Below, piece after piece: positions 56,359 through 64,000 of a stretch of DNA of 64,000 bases (the stretch's first letter is position 1; each line of letters starts with the position of its first letter). The translations under genes were made by a program, and so were the position numbers. This DNA comes from Paenibacillus apiarius (lineage in GTDB: Bacteria > Bacillota > Bacilli > Paenibacillales > Paenibacillaceae), in NCBI RefSeq assembly GCF_017052585.1, contig NZ_JAFFHZ010000001.1, positions 62,001 through 126,000 on the forward strand, in the 5' to 3' direction. The notes beneath the pieces are model-generated. The model was not told the origin of the DNA and ran no database searches. It saw nothing but the letters and a program-made list of their open reading frames with translations.

Positions 56359-58041
56359 TTATTTCTTCTTCGTATCGAGGGACTCTTGGTGAATTTCCAG
56401 GAAGCGCGTTAAATTCATGCCTTCGAGCGTCTGGATATAAGTGTCCCAATCTTTGTCCGGATCCGCGTCGCCAATAATGAAGCGAGCCATCATTTCATCC
56501 ACGTAATCGTTAATCGTCTTCGATAAGTCTGACAGCTCGGCCGCCTGCTCATCGGTGAAGAACAGCTGTGGCAGGGCCATGTCCGCGTTTGGCTTGTACG
56601 GATCGTAATTTTTCTTCGTTTCATTATAGAGGATGACTTCGAGGCTCGGCTTGCCGTCATTCGGAACCGCCGAGCTTAGGCGAAGCTCGTTCGAACGGTA
56701 AGTCGGCGCTGTCTGCTCCCAATGGACATTTTGGATTTGCCCGTATTCCTTCAGCTTCGCCCACTTGGCCGGCTTGCCGTTAATGCCGATTTCGCCTTCC
56801 TTGGCCTCACGCCATTCCTCGCCCGGTCGTCCGATCGTCGTGCGCAGCGACACTTCCTCGTCATAGAAGCCATCCGCCCAGCGGAACGCCACGTCCGGAT
56901 GCTTGGAGTTCTTCGTAATAAGGTAGGCGCCCAGCGAGTAGCCAAACGGGTTATAAGCGGCATACTGCACACCGTTCGGCCCCTTAAGCGCCGGAACCGT
57001 CACGTAATCGAGCCAGCGCCCGCTTTCGCCCGCGATTTGCGTGAATACGCCCTGATGTCCGCCAAGCGCCGCGCCCAGCACGACGTCACCCGACGATTCT
57101 CCCAGCTTGAGCAGCTGATCGCTGTCCTGCGTGAACACTTGCGGATCGATAAGCCCCTCGCTGTACAGCTTGTGCAAATATTTCAAGCCTTCGCGCCACT
57201 CCGGCTTGTTGTAGGCAACCTCGACCTTGCCGTCCTGCACATACATATGAACCCGGGATTCGCTGAATGTCGAATTGAAGACGAACGCATTCATAATAAA
57301 TCCATCAATGCTCGACAGCCATCCGCTGCTGCGCGGCGCGCCGGACAAGACCACTTCATCCGCCTTGCCGTTGCCGTTCGGATCCTTCTCCTTGAACGCT
57401 TTCAGAACAGTGTAGAGCTCATCCGTCGTCGTCGGAACCTTCAAGCCAAGCTTATCGAGCCACGGCTTGTAAATCCACATCTTCTGCGCCATCGAGCAGT
57501 GGTAGCAATCGTTAATGCTCGGGAGGGCATAGATATTGCCGTCAGGAGCGGTAATCGCTGGTCCCAGCACTTCGTTCTCGTCCAGAGCCTTCTTGAAATT
57601 GACGCTATATTTATCAATATAATCGTTCAATGAGAGGAAGACGCCCTGCTTGCCATAAATCATCTGCTGCGCCGGAGTGACGCCGAAAGACATGATGACG
57701 TCCGGATAATCGCCCGATGCCAGCATCAGATTCAGCTTCTCGCTTGCGGATTGCTGCGGCACGACGATCCATTCGACGTGGACATTCGTCTTTTCTTCAT
57801 ACCACTTCGTAAATTCATTCGTCTCGAAGTTCTCGACCAAGGAATTGGAAGGCACCATGACCTTGAGCGTCACCTTCTCTTTCACAATCGGAAATGTGCC
57901 CTTCTCCGTTACAATCGACTCCGTATCCGCGCCATTTTCCTCGGCCGCCCCTTTGTCGCCGCCGCCCGAACATGCCGAGAGCATGATCACGGTCATCATC
58001 ATGGCGCTCAAGAGAAGCGCGCTCCATCGTTTCATCCTCAT
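56359..58041 (-). CDS. LplA-like extracellular solute-binding lipoprotein
   Basis: The 560-residue precursor has a lipoprotein signal (lipobox LSAC, Cys at about 24) and the large type of solute-binding fold used by LplA and related oligosaccharide binders. Motifs such as LMLASGDYPDVIMSFG and DPNGNGKADEVVLSG fit it. The ATG at 58041 follows GGGGGAG by five bases. It is last in the cassette with two permeases, and no enzyme is linked. The substrate is unknown, although an N-glycan or plant polysaccharide fragment would be typical for the family. Confidence 0.92.
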   Translation of the reverse strand: MRMKRWSALLLSAMMMTVIMLSACSGGGDKGAAEENGADTESIVTEKGTFPIVKEKVTLKVMVPSNSLVENFETNEFTKWYEEKTNVHVEWIVVPQQSASEKLNLMLASGDYPDVIMSFGVTPAQQMIYGKQGVFLSLNDYIDKYSVNFKKALDENEVLGPAITAPDGNIYALPSINDCYHCSMAQKMWIYKPWLDKLGLKVPTTTDELYTVLKAFKEKDPNGNGKADEVVLSGAPRSSGWLSSIDGFIMNAFVFNSTFSESRVHMYVQDGKVEVAYNKPEWREGLKYLHKLYSEGLIDPQVFTQDSDQLLKLGESSGDVVLGAALGGHQGVFTQIAGESGRWLDYVTVPALKGPNGVQYAAYNPFGYSLGAYLITKNSKHPDVAFRWADGFYDEEVSLRTTIGRPGEEWREAKEGEIGINGKPAKWAKLKEYGQIQNVHWEQTAPTYRSNELRLSSAVPNDGKPSLEVILYNETKKNYDPYKPNADMALPQLFFTDEQAAELSDLSKTINDYVDEMMARFIIGDADPDKDWDTYIQTLEGMNLTRFLEIHQESLDTKKK

Positions 58042-58082
58042 TCATACTCCCCCTATCAATGAATGGTTATTCATGTTGCGGA

Positions 58083-58973
58083 TCAACCTTTAATCGAGCC
58101 AATCATGATTCCTTTGACAAAATATTTCTGCACGAATGGATAAGCAGCGAGCAGCGGTGCGGAGGACACGACGATTAATGAATATTTCAACAGCTCGCGC
58201 AAGCCTTGCCGGGCGGCCGCCGTCTGGACGTCGCCAAGCGTCTCCTGGCTTACCTGGTTCTGTATTAAAATGTCCCGCAGCACAAGCTGCAGCGGAAACA
58301 GCTTCTCCTTCTTCAGGAAGATGAGCGCATTAAAGTATTGGTTCCATTGATCGACACCGTAAAACAATGTAATAACCGCGATGATCGGTCCGGATAACGG
58401 AAGCACGATGCGCAGCAGGAACTTGAAGTCATTGCACCCGTCCATCTGTGCGGATTCAAGCAGTTCCTTCGGTATGCTCGTTCGGAAATACGTCATCATA
58501 ATCATGACATTCCAGACAGACAACGCCGTCGGTACGACCATCGCCCAGATCGTATCCAGCATTCCGAGCTCCCGCACGAGCAGATAGGACGGGATGAGTC
58601 CGCCGTTGAACATCATCGTGAAGACGAACAGGAGCGTGAACGCGCGCCGTCCCTTGAAGTCGCTGCGGGACAACGGATAGGCAGCGAGTATGGTGACGAA
58701 CAAGCTGACTATCGTGCCAAGCGCCGTATAAATAATCGTATTCTGGAATCCCGTCCATACCATGCGATGACGAAACACCGCCTGATATCCTTCCAGCGAG
58801 AAATCAACCGGCCATAGCCATACCTTGCCAGAGATGACGGCGCTGGACGAGCTGAACGAAGCGCTCAGCACATACAGGAGCGGGTAGAGGACGATGATGA
58901 GAAACAAACCGAGCACGGCGTTGTTTACGATATGGAACAGACGATCACCTTTGGCAGAAGATAACGTGTCCAT
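58083..58973 (-). CDS. LplC-like ABC transporter permease
   Basis: The 296-residue protein has six hydrophobic segments and the EAA loop ELLESAQMDGCNDFKFLLRIV (in part, with the EAA reading ESA) near residue 175. It lacks an N-terminal signal other than its first helix (about 18-38). The gene follows the LplB-like permease after 18 bases and precedes the binding protein. Confidence 0.93.
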   Translation of the reverse strand: MDTLSSAKGDRLFHIVNNAVLGLFLIIVLYPLLYVLSASFSSSSAVISGKVWLWPVDFSLEGYQAVFRHRMVWTGFQNTIIYTALGTIVSLFVTILAAYPLSRSDFKGRRAFTLLFVFTMMFNGGLIPSYLLVRELGMLDTIWAMVVPTALSVWNVMIMMTYFRTSIPKELLESAQMDGCNDFKFLLRIVLPLSGPIIAVITLFYGVDQWNQYFNALIFLKKEKLFPLQLVLRDILIQNQVSQETLGDVQTAAARQGLRELLKYSLIVVSSAPLLAAYPFVQKYFVKGIMIGSIKG

Positions 58974-58991
58974 GGTTTGCCTCCTTTCGCA

Positions 58992-59975
58992 TCACCATAA
59001 GCTCTCCTGCCCCGTCTTGCGGGCGGTGTAGTTCACCGTTACGATCAGCACCAGCGAAATGGCCGACTTGAACAGTCCGATGGCCGTGGCGTAAGAGAAA
59101 TTCATCGCTTGCGACAACAGGCCGATCTTGTACACGTACGTGTCGATCACTTCAGATGTCTTCAGGTTGAGCGGGTTCTGCATCAAATAAATTTTTTCAA
59201 AGCCGGTTTCAAGCAGTTGGCCCGTGTTCAGAATGAGCAAAATCATGGCGATGGGCAAAATGGCTGGCATATCGATATGCCAGATCCGCTTCGTCCGCCC
59301 AGCCCCGTCCAGCACGGCCGCTTCATGAAGCGCAGGATCCACCGTTGAGAGCGCTGCCAAATAAATGATGCAAGAAAAGCCGATATGCTGCCAAATGCCC
59401 GACCATACATAAATGGATTTGAAATATTTCATTTCGCCCATAAAATGCACCGGGTCAATTCCGAACAAGCCGAACAATTGATTGATCATCCCCGTGCGCG
59501 GATCCATGAATTGCAGCAGCAATCCGACAAGGACGACGGTCGAAATAAAATGCGGCGCGTAGCTGACCATTTGCACCGTATTTTTGAACCAGCGGATACG
59601 GACCGCATTCAGACTGAGCGCAAGCAGCACCGGCAGCGGCGTGCTGACGACAAGCGAGTATATGCTGATGAACAGCGTATTCTCCATGATGCGCCAGAAA
59701 TCGTAAGAATGAAAGAACCGCACGAAATGCTTCATTCCGGCCCAATCGCTCGCCCATATGCCCTTTACGACGTTATAATCTTTAAATGCGATTTGCGCGC
59801 CGACCATCGGCCCGTATTTAAAGATAAGGACGTACAGAAGGGGAATGAGGAATAAAGCGTACAACTGCCAGGATCGCTTCATGTAAGCGCCCAGCGCCAT
59901 GGATGCTTTGCGCTCGCCCATCCTATTTGTTACGGTAAGCGAACGCTCTGTTTCTTGCTGTCTTTTTTCAGACAA
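58992..59975 (-). CDS. LplB-like ABC transporter permease
   Basis: The 327-residue protein has a hydrophilic N-terminal tail (about 1-32), then six hydrophobic segments. Its EAA loop ALHEAAVLDGAGRTKRIWHI lies near residue 210, as expected of an LplB-type permease. A GTG at 59981 lies in the SD (AGGAGGTGTG), so I place the start at TTG 59975, seven bases after it. It is the first gene of the cassette downstream of the regulator. Confidence 0.92.
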   Translation of the reverse strand: MSEKRQQETERSLTVTNRMGERKASMALGAYMKRSWQLYALFLIPLLYVLIFKYGPMVGAQIAFKDYNVVKGIWASDWAGMKHFVRFFHSYDFWRIMENTLFISIYSLVVSTPLPVLLALSLNAVRIRWFKNTVQMVSYAPHFISTVVLVGLLLQFMDPRTGMINQLFGLFGIDPVHFMGEMKYFKSIYVWSGIWQHIGFSCIIYLAALSTVDPALHEAAVLDGAGRTKRIWHIDMPAILPIAMILLILNTGQLLETGFEKIYLMQNPLNLKTSEVIDTYVYKIGLLSQAMNFSYATAIGLFKSAISLVLIVTVNYTARKTGQESLW

Positions 59976-60195
59976 AGACACACCTCCTGTTCCCCGGAAT
60001 TTCGATCCGCCTTTGATATTGGATTCGGCACGACATCATGACGGCGCTTACAATTGCAGGTTCTTAGTGTTGCTCTGCTGAACGTATGCGCTCATCGCGT
60101 TCATCGTGCCCCTATTGTAGGACGATGGCCGGAACCGGGGAAAGAAGCGATTTTCACAATTTATTCACTTTTTGGGATTGAGGATTATTCCCTTT

Positions 60196-62592
60196 TCAGC
60201 TGCTTAACGTTTTTCGATATTCGCTGGCGCTCATGCCTTGGGTGCGTTTGAAAGCCCGGCTGAACGAGTTGAGTGAATTGTATCCGACCCGCTCCGCTAT
60301 GGCCGTCACGGGCAGCCCTTGCTTAATCATCGCCTTGGCCGCTTCCAACCGCAGCTTTTCCACATAATCGGAGAAATTCATGCCGCGCTGTTCTTTGAAG
60401 AAGGCAGAGACATACGCTTCGGACACATGCAGCTCATCTGCCACCGCCGTCAATGAAAGTGAAGAGTCGGCATAGTTCGCATGGATGTACGTCATCATAT
60501 CCTCGAACAGCGTCTCGTTCCTGCTCCGCTTGCGTTCATGGACGAGCCGGCACAAATGCGCGAATTCTTGTTCGATCAAGTGGAACAGCTTATGAAGCTC
60601 AGCCCCTTTCTTCATCAGCTTCTGCTGGAATAGCATATTATCGGCCAGCATCGGCGCATCAACCGTCTGCGACAGCTTCATGGCTGTCGCATATACATCC
60701 ATAAGCAGCCACTGCTGCATCATGCGAGACAAGTGCCGCCTCTCCCAATTCTCTGTTCGAATCGCGTGAAGCGCCTCGATCAATTCCTCTTCATTGCCGC
60801 CGCGAACCGCATGAATGAGGCGAAGCTCTACATCCGGGTTATACGCATACATATCTTCGCATCCCGATTCTCTTTCACCCCACCATGTCCAAGCCGCTTC
60901 AGCATCCCGCTCGAATACCGACTGCAGCTGTTGCGCTTGTTCCAGCGAACGGGGCACATCGAGACGTCTCGCCACCATTCCGCCAACGGTGCAGATCGGA
61001 GTAACGTGCGATTGCTTCAGCCGCTTGCATAGCTCATGCAGCGTATGTTCAATCTCATGCTTGAAGCGAGCAGCCTCATCCTCCGGCGCCGTCTGGCCGC
61101 CGGCATGCGTGTCATAGAAGAGCAGTGCCACTTGATCCTGCTCGATATCGTGTACGTCGCAGGGCACGCTCGCCATGCCGAACGCTTCATCCATGACGAC
61201 GAGCCGTTTCAGCTCCATCTCATGCAGAACGGAGGCGCTCCAATCGTCTCCGTGCCAGCCGAGCTGCAGCAGTGCTACCGCATAGCGGGAAGCGTTCCGC
61301 TCCAGCCCCGCATGCTCAAGCGAGGCGTGCAGCTGCTGTTCCGTCGCATAGCCGCCGCGAAGCCATTTATCGAACACGGCCATGCGGGCGTATTCCTGAC
61401 GCTCGGTCAGCTTCTGATCGAGCGTCTTCGTCGTCTCGAGCAGCTCGGCGAACGCGTCGCGCAAATAGGCGAATATGTCCGGCCGTTTGCCGCGCAGCGT
61501 CATGCCTGGCTTAGCGTACGCGTTAACGTATGAATACAACCGCTCCAGCGGACGGCTGTGCCGATGGGATAGCCATAAAGCAAGCAGCACGACAACCGCT
61601 AAAGAAATGCCGACGAGCGTAAATGTCGTACGCTTGATGGCATGCACGCTTTCCAGGATGTCAGCAGCCGGCTGCGCCGCAATATACGTCCAGCCGGTCT
61701 TCGCGGAAGCTATCTGCGAGACGAGCATATCCTGTCCGTCCATGTCTGTGCGGTAATGTGAATTGCTCGTGGACACGGAACGTGCAATCATACGATTGAT
61801 GGAATTCTCATTACCGCTCCCGATTGAGCCGATGATCTCGCCTTGCCTATTGATAATGCGCACGGTGCCGCCTTGCTGCACATCGATGCTCTGCAATATT
61901 TTCTCGATTTCTGTATGGGGAATAAGCGCAACGACGGCCCCTTGATAATACCCCGGATAACCGAGCGACCGCACATATGTCACCATCAGCTCCTCCGTCT
62001 GCCGGTAGCGCACCGTCCGCATGCCGATAAAATCTTTCAAATGAAAGGTCTTTAGCATCTCCTGCTTCCATTGCCGGATGTCCCAATCCCTATATCGAAG
62101 CACATCTCCGTAAAAGGAGTCGACAGATTCTACCCGATGGGGAGAAATGACGAGCGAGCTGTTCTGAAAGATAACGAAATAGTCCATCAAAAACCGGTTG
62201 CTCACGCTATAATCATCAAGCGCGCTGCGGGTCGCCATTACTTTGTACGTATTTGTGCCGACAAATGGATCCGACACCAGTTGAAACCCTTTGACTTTCG
62301 GATGATCGGCCACCTGCTGCACGATAGACTCCACTTCGGCGAACCGGGTCTCAAGCAAAGTCTGCGCCTGATACAGCGCTTTATCGTTCCGTTCCAGCAC
62401 TTCGCGCTCCAGTACATCAATCGTTTCCCGGTAAGCAATCCACCCTGCAGTTAGCGTTAACACCAAGAAAAGCAAATAGGGCAGCAAAAAGCGAATCCAT
62501 AGCCGTCCCATCAGCTTTTTTGTCCAGATGGAGCGAAGGCGCTCTCTTATGAAACCGCTTGCACGAATGGAATGTTCGGATGATTTCGGCAT
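60196..62592 (-). CDS. Membrane-bound AraC-family regulator of the Lpl cassette
   Basis: The 798-residue protein has an N-terminal basic stretch, a first membrane segment (about 30-52), an extracytoplasmic sensing region (about 55-300) and a second membrane segment (about 308-328). A long cytoplasmic part ends in an AraC-type helix-turn-helix pair (about 695-795, ELHVSEAYVSAFFKEQ; GYNSLNSFSRAFKRTQGMSASEY). The layout resembles YesS-like regulators that sense a sugar and act without a kinase partner. The ORF is open to 62628, but the ATG at 62592 follows a GGGGGG-rich SD. Confidence 0.9.
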   Translation of the reverse strand: MPKSSEHSIRASGFIRERLRSIWTKKLMGRLWIRFLLPYLLFLVLTLTAGWIAYRETIDVLEREVLERNDKALYQAQTLLETRFAEVESIVQQVADHPKVKGFQLVSDPFVGTNTYKVMATRSALDDYSVSNRFLMDYFVIFQNSSLVISPHRVESVDSFYGDVLRYRDWDIRQWKQEMLKTFHLKDFIGMRTVRYRQTEELMVTYVRSLGYPGYYQGAVVALIPHTEIEKILQSIDVQQGGTVRIINRQGEIIGSIGSGNENSINRMIARSVSTSNSHYRTDMDGQDMLVSQIASAKTGWTYIAAQPAADILESVHAIKRTTFTLVGISLAVVVLLALWLSHRHSRPLERLYSYVNAYAKPGMTLRGKRPDIFAYLRDAFAELLETTKTLDQKLTERQEYARMAVFDKWLRGGYATEQQLHASLEHAGLERNASRYAVALLQLGWHGDDWSASVLHEMELKRLVVMDEAFGMASVPCDVHDIEQDQVALLFYDTHAGGQTAPEDEAARFKHEIEHTLHELCKRLKQSHVTPICTVGGMVARRLDVPRSLEQAQQLQSVFERDAEAAWTWWGERESGCEDMYAYNPDVELRLIHAVRGGNEEELIEALHAIRTENWERRHLSRMMQQWLLMDVYATAMKLSQTVDAPMLADNMLFQQKLMKKGAELHKLFHLIEQEFAHLCRLVHERKRSRNETLFEDMMTYIHANYADSSLSLTAVADELHVSEAYVSAFFKEQRGMNFSDYVEKLRLEAAKAMIKQGLPVTAIAERVGYNSLNSFSRAFKRTQGMSASEYRKTLSS

Positions 62593-62723
62593 GCAATGGC
62601 CCCCCATTCGGTTTTTTGTTACTACCATACCAGAAAAAGATAGTCCTGAACATAAGGGGAGCCTTACAATTGATTAACTGAGATCGCTTTTAGTACCGAT
62701 TACGAAATGTGGGATCAATAAAA

Positions 62724-62753
62724 AACTGACTTGAATTTTTAAACAAGCCAGTT
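62724..62753 (-). terminator. Terminator after the zinc-ribbon gene
   Basis: AACTGACTTG (62724-62733) and CAAGCCAGTT (62744-62753) pair over ten bases with one mismatch around a 10-base loop. TTTTT follows on the minus strand, 48 bases past the stop at 62801. Confidence 0.78.
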
Positions 62754-62800
62754 TCATCTTTAAAAGTTATTGAGTTGAGCGATTCTCCACCATTATAAAA

Positions 62801-63064
62801 TTACCTAGACCACCGCTCAGGCTTATGAAGTTTCTTGTGAAGAGGCCTGTCCAAAAACTTCGGAAAACCGAACTCCATTAATTTTTGCTTTACTCTTTCC
62901 TTCATTTGCCCGGCTGTGATGTTCGGCTGCGTAGACTCACCATTCGCATAGCAATGACTGCAATATTTTTTGCTTTTCTCTCCGTTCTTCTCCGTTCCGC
63001 CCCGCTGCTCGTCTCGAGCTAGAGGCATGCCGCAGCTTTCGCAATTCTTATACTCTTTATCCAT
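62801..63064 (-). CDS. Putative zinc-ribbon protein
   Basis: The 87-residue protein has four cysteines in two pairs, CESCGMP (about 8-14) and YCSHCYANGE (about 34-43), as in the putative zinc-ribbon family seen in many Bacilli. A basic C-terminal half (LHKKLHKPERWSR) follows. The function is unknown. It lies 42 bases after the YdeI-like gene and may be cotranscribed with it. Confidence 0.78.
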   Translation of the reverse strand: MDKEYKNCESCGMPLARDEQRGGTEKNGEKSKKYCSHCYANGESTQPNITAGQMKERVKQKLMEFGFPKFLDRPLHKKLHKPERWSR

Positions 63065-63106
63065 ATCAACAGTCCCCTTTCAGCGCTGAGATCCGCCTTA
63101 ACGGGT

Positions 63107-63787
63107 CTACTTCTCTTTTCTTCTGTACAAATCAATCGACTTATAGCCCTCAGCCAAAATCGACTTCATTTCAACAAGTCTTTTATCCTGCGTTTCTTGC
63201 TTTTTCGCACTGTATACATAGCGTGCCCAGTCTTTTTGATACCCAGGGGTCAATGAATTGTAGAAAGCCAATTCTCCGCTGCCCTCCAGATATTTCTGTA
63301 TGTCTGCAACATGATCGATATAATCATCGACACATTGGCTCTTTTTGGAGCTAGCGGATTTGGACGGTTTCTTTCCTTCCCATTTGAGTCCAATTACAGT
63401 AAACACGTCATTTAAGCTAACCATTCTAGCGAACTTGATATCGCTTCCTTGTACATATCCGTCTTTATCCACAAGCCCCATGTTGAAGAAGCTGTCCCGT
63501 TCAATGTATTCCGCATACTGGGGATTGTTCTTTTTGGGATAAGCAAAGTACAAGTACCCTTTATCCGGCAGCAACTGCTTCTCAATAACCAACTGCAGAT
63601 GCTTCTTGAAATCCTCTAACGAAAAAATAAAGGTAAATATAAGATCATACTTCTCCTTACTGATCGCTGTATCATACGCTAATTCATCAAATTCAGAAAT
63701 ATCGTCAGGCTTGTCCAAAACCAGCTTGATCGAATACTTGTTCAAATTCAATTTTTCAATAATGCTTTTCTTGGAGTTTGAGTTCAT
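63107..63787 (-). CDS. YdeI/OmdA-domain protein
   Basis: The 226-residue protein has a C-terminal YdeI/OmdA-like helical region (about 175-225, LTPGYQKDWARYVYSAKKQETQDKRL in pieces), described in the family as linked to bacteriocin protection in other bacteria. It also has an N-terminal alpha/beta domain of about 130 residues that I do not recognise, rich in aromatic and charged residues (YLYFAYPKKNNPQ). The start ATG at 63787 follows AAGGAAC. It is AT-richer than the surrounding genes. Role unknown. Confidence 0.72.
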   Translation of the reverse strand: MNSNSKKSIIEKLNLNKYSIKLVLDKPDDISEFDELAYDTAISKEKYDLIFTFIFSLEDFKKHLQLVIEKQLLPDKGYLYFAYPKKNNPQYAEYIERDSFFNMGLVDKDGYVQGSDIKFARMVSLNDVFTVIGLKWEGKKPSKSASSKKSQCVDDYIDHVADIQKYLEGSGELAFYNSLTPGYQKDWARYVYSAKKQETQDKRLVEMKSILAEGYKSIDLYRRKEK

Positions 63788-63985
63788 GGCGCAAGTTCCT
63801 TCCCCTATATGCTGTCATTCATTATACGCATCCTTACTATGGAAGGAAACATCAGCTTGTATGTATTGAGGCTTGCGGATCATTGGAGCACCTCTTCCTT
63901 AAAAATATGTATTATATAAAACTAGGATTACTATTTTTTATTTCTTGTTTTTTATAGTAGTATTCATTTAAACAAAGGAGGATAA

Positions 63986-64000
63986 ATGCAAGTGGGGCAA
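63986..64000 (+). CDS. Start of a rightward gene cut by the window edge
   Basis: An ATG at 63986 follows AAAGGAGG (63975-63982) by three bases, and only five codons (MQVGQ) are visible before the window ends. The strong SD and the 198-base upstream space make a real gene start likely. The product cannot be read. Confidence 0.5.

Noticed and set aside
54651..57633. Plus-strand frames of 277 and 303 codons opposite the solute-binding protein genes
   Set aside because: They mirror strongly supported lipoprotein genes and have Arg/His-rich compositions typical of antisense frames.

Overview
The window is a chromosome segment from an endospore-forming member of the Bacillota, most likely Paenibacillus or a close relative. 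The evidence is gene content and order. It holds spo0A, spoIVB, the complete spoIIIAA-AH operon, splB, the yqh cluster known from Bacillus, an Asp23/AmaP cell-envelope cluster and a DUF2273 gene. It also has two carbohydrate ABC cassettes with AraC/YesMN-type regulators, of the kind paenibacilli carry in large numbers. Starts are often GTG or TTG behind strong Shine-Dalgarno (SD) sites. No tRNA, rRNA, phage, insertion sequence or CRISPR array was seen.

Bases 1-16,980 read leftward. In transcription order they are accB-accC, asp23-amaP-DUF2273, nusB, folD, xseA-xseB-ispA, a long structured non-coding RNA, a membrane protein, dxs, tlyA, a small unknown membrane protein, argR, recN, spoIVB and spo0A (cut by the window edge). 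The roughly 650-base RNA between ispA and the membrane protein sits exactly where OLE RNA (ornate, large, extremophilic) is found, and the membrane protein is its partner OapA. This is the most notable element of the window.

Bases 16,979-23,340 hold the SpoIIIA channel operon (mother-cell side of the forespore feeding-tube complex) with a good sigma-E promoter, followed leftward-reading by yqhV. From 23,605 rightward there are two sulfolactate genes (ComA/ComB type) and a DUF441 membrane protein. These converge on lysC, which has an internal SD and ATG at the position of the separately translated beta subunit of Bacillus aspartokinase II. From 27,800 to 33,300 lies the yqh block (efp, yqhT peptidase, aroQ, yqhR, divergent yqhQ and a small membrane protein, then the patatin yqhO).

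Bases 33,400-47,460 are mixed housekeeping. They hold a stalk-domain glycosidase-like secreted protein, mntR, splB, ccdA, a zinc ABC transporter (znuA-znuC-znuB) with a near-perfect Zur box and an inserted repeat element, uppP, metG behind a T-box leader, zur overlapping yidD, and a secreted stalk/PKD protein. A short array of degenerate repeats of about 51 bp lies upstream of zur.

Bases 47,690-62,600 are two sugar-uptake cassettes, both leftward. The first is solute-binding lipoprotein, two permeases, YesM-type kinase, YesN-type regulator and the GH3 enzyme NagZ, which suggests uptake and hydrolysis of N-acetylglucosamine-containing oligosaccharides. The second is a membrane-bound AraC regulator followed by LplB-, LplC- and LplA-like proteins with no enzyme attached, so its substrate cannot be read. 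The window ends with a zinc-ribbon protein, a YdeI-like protein and the first codons of a rightward gene.
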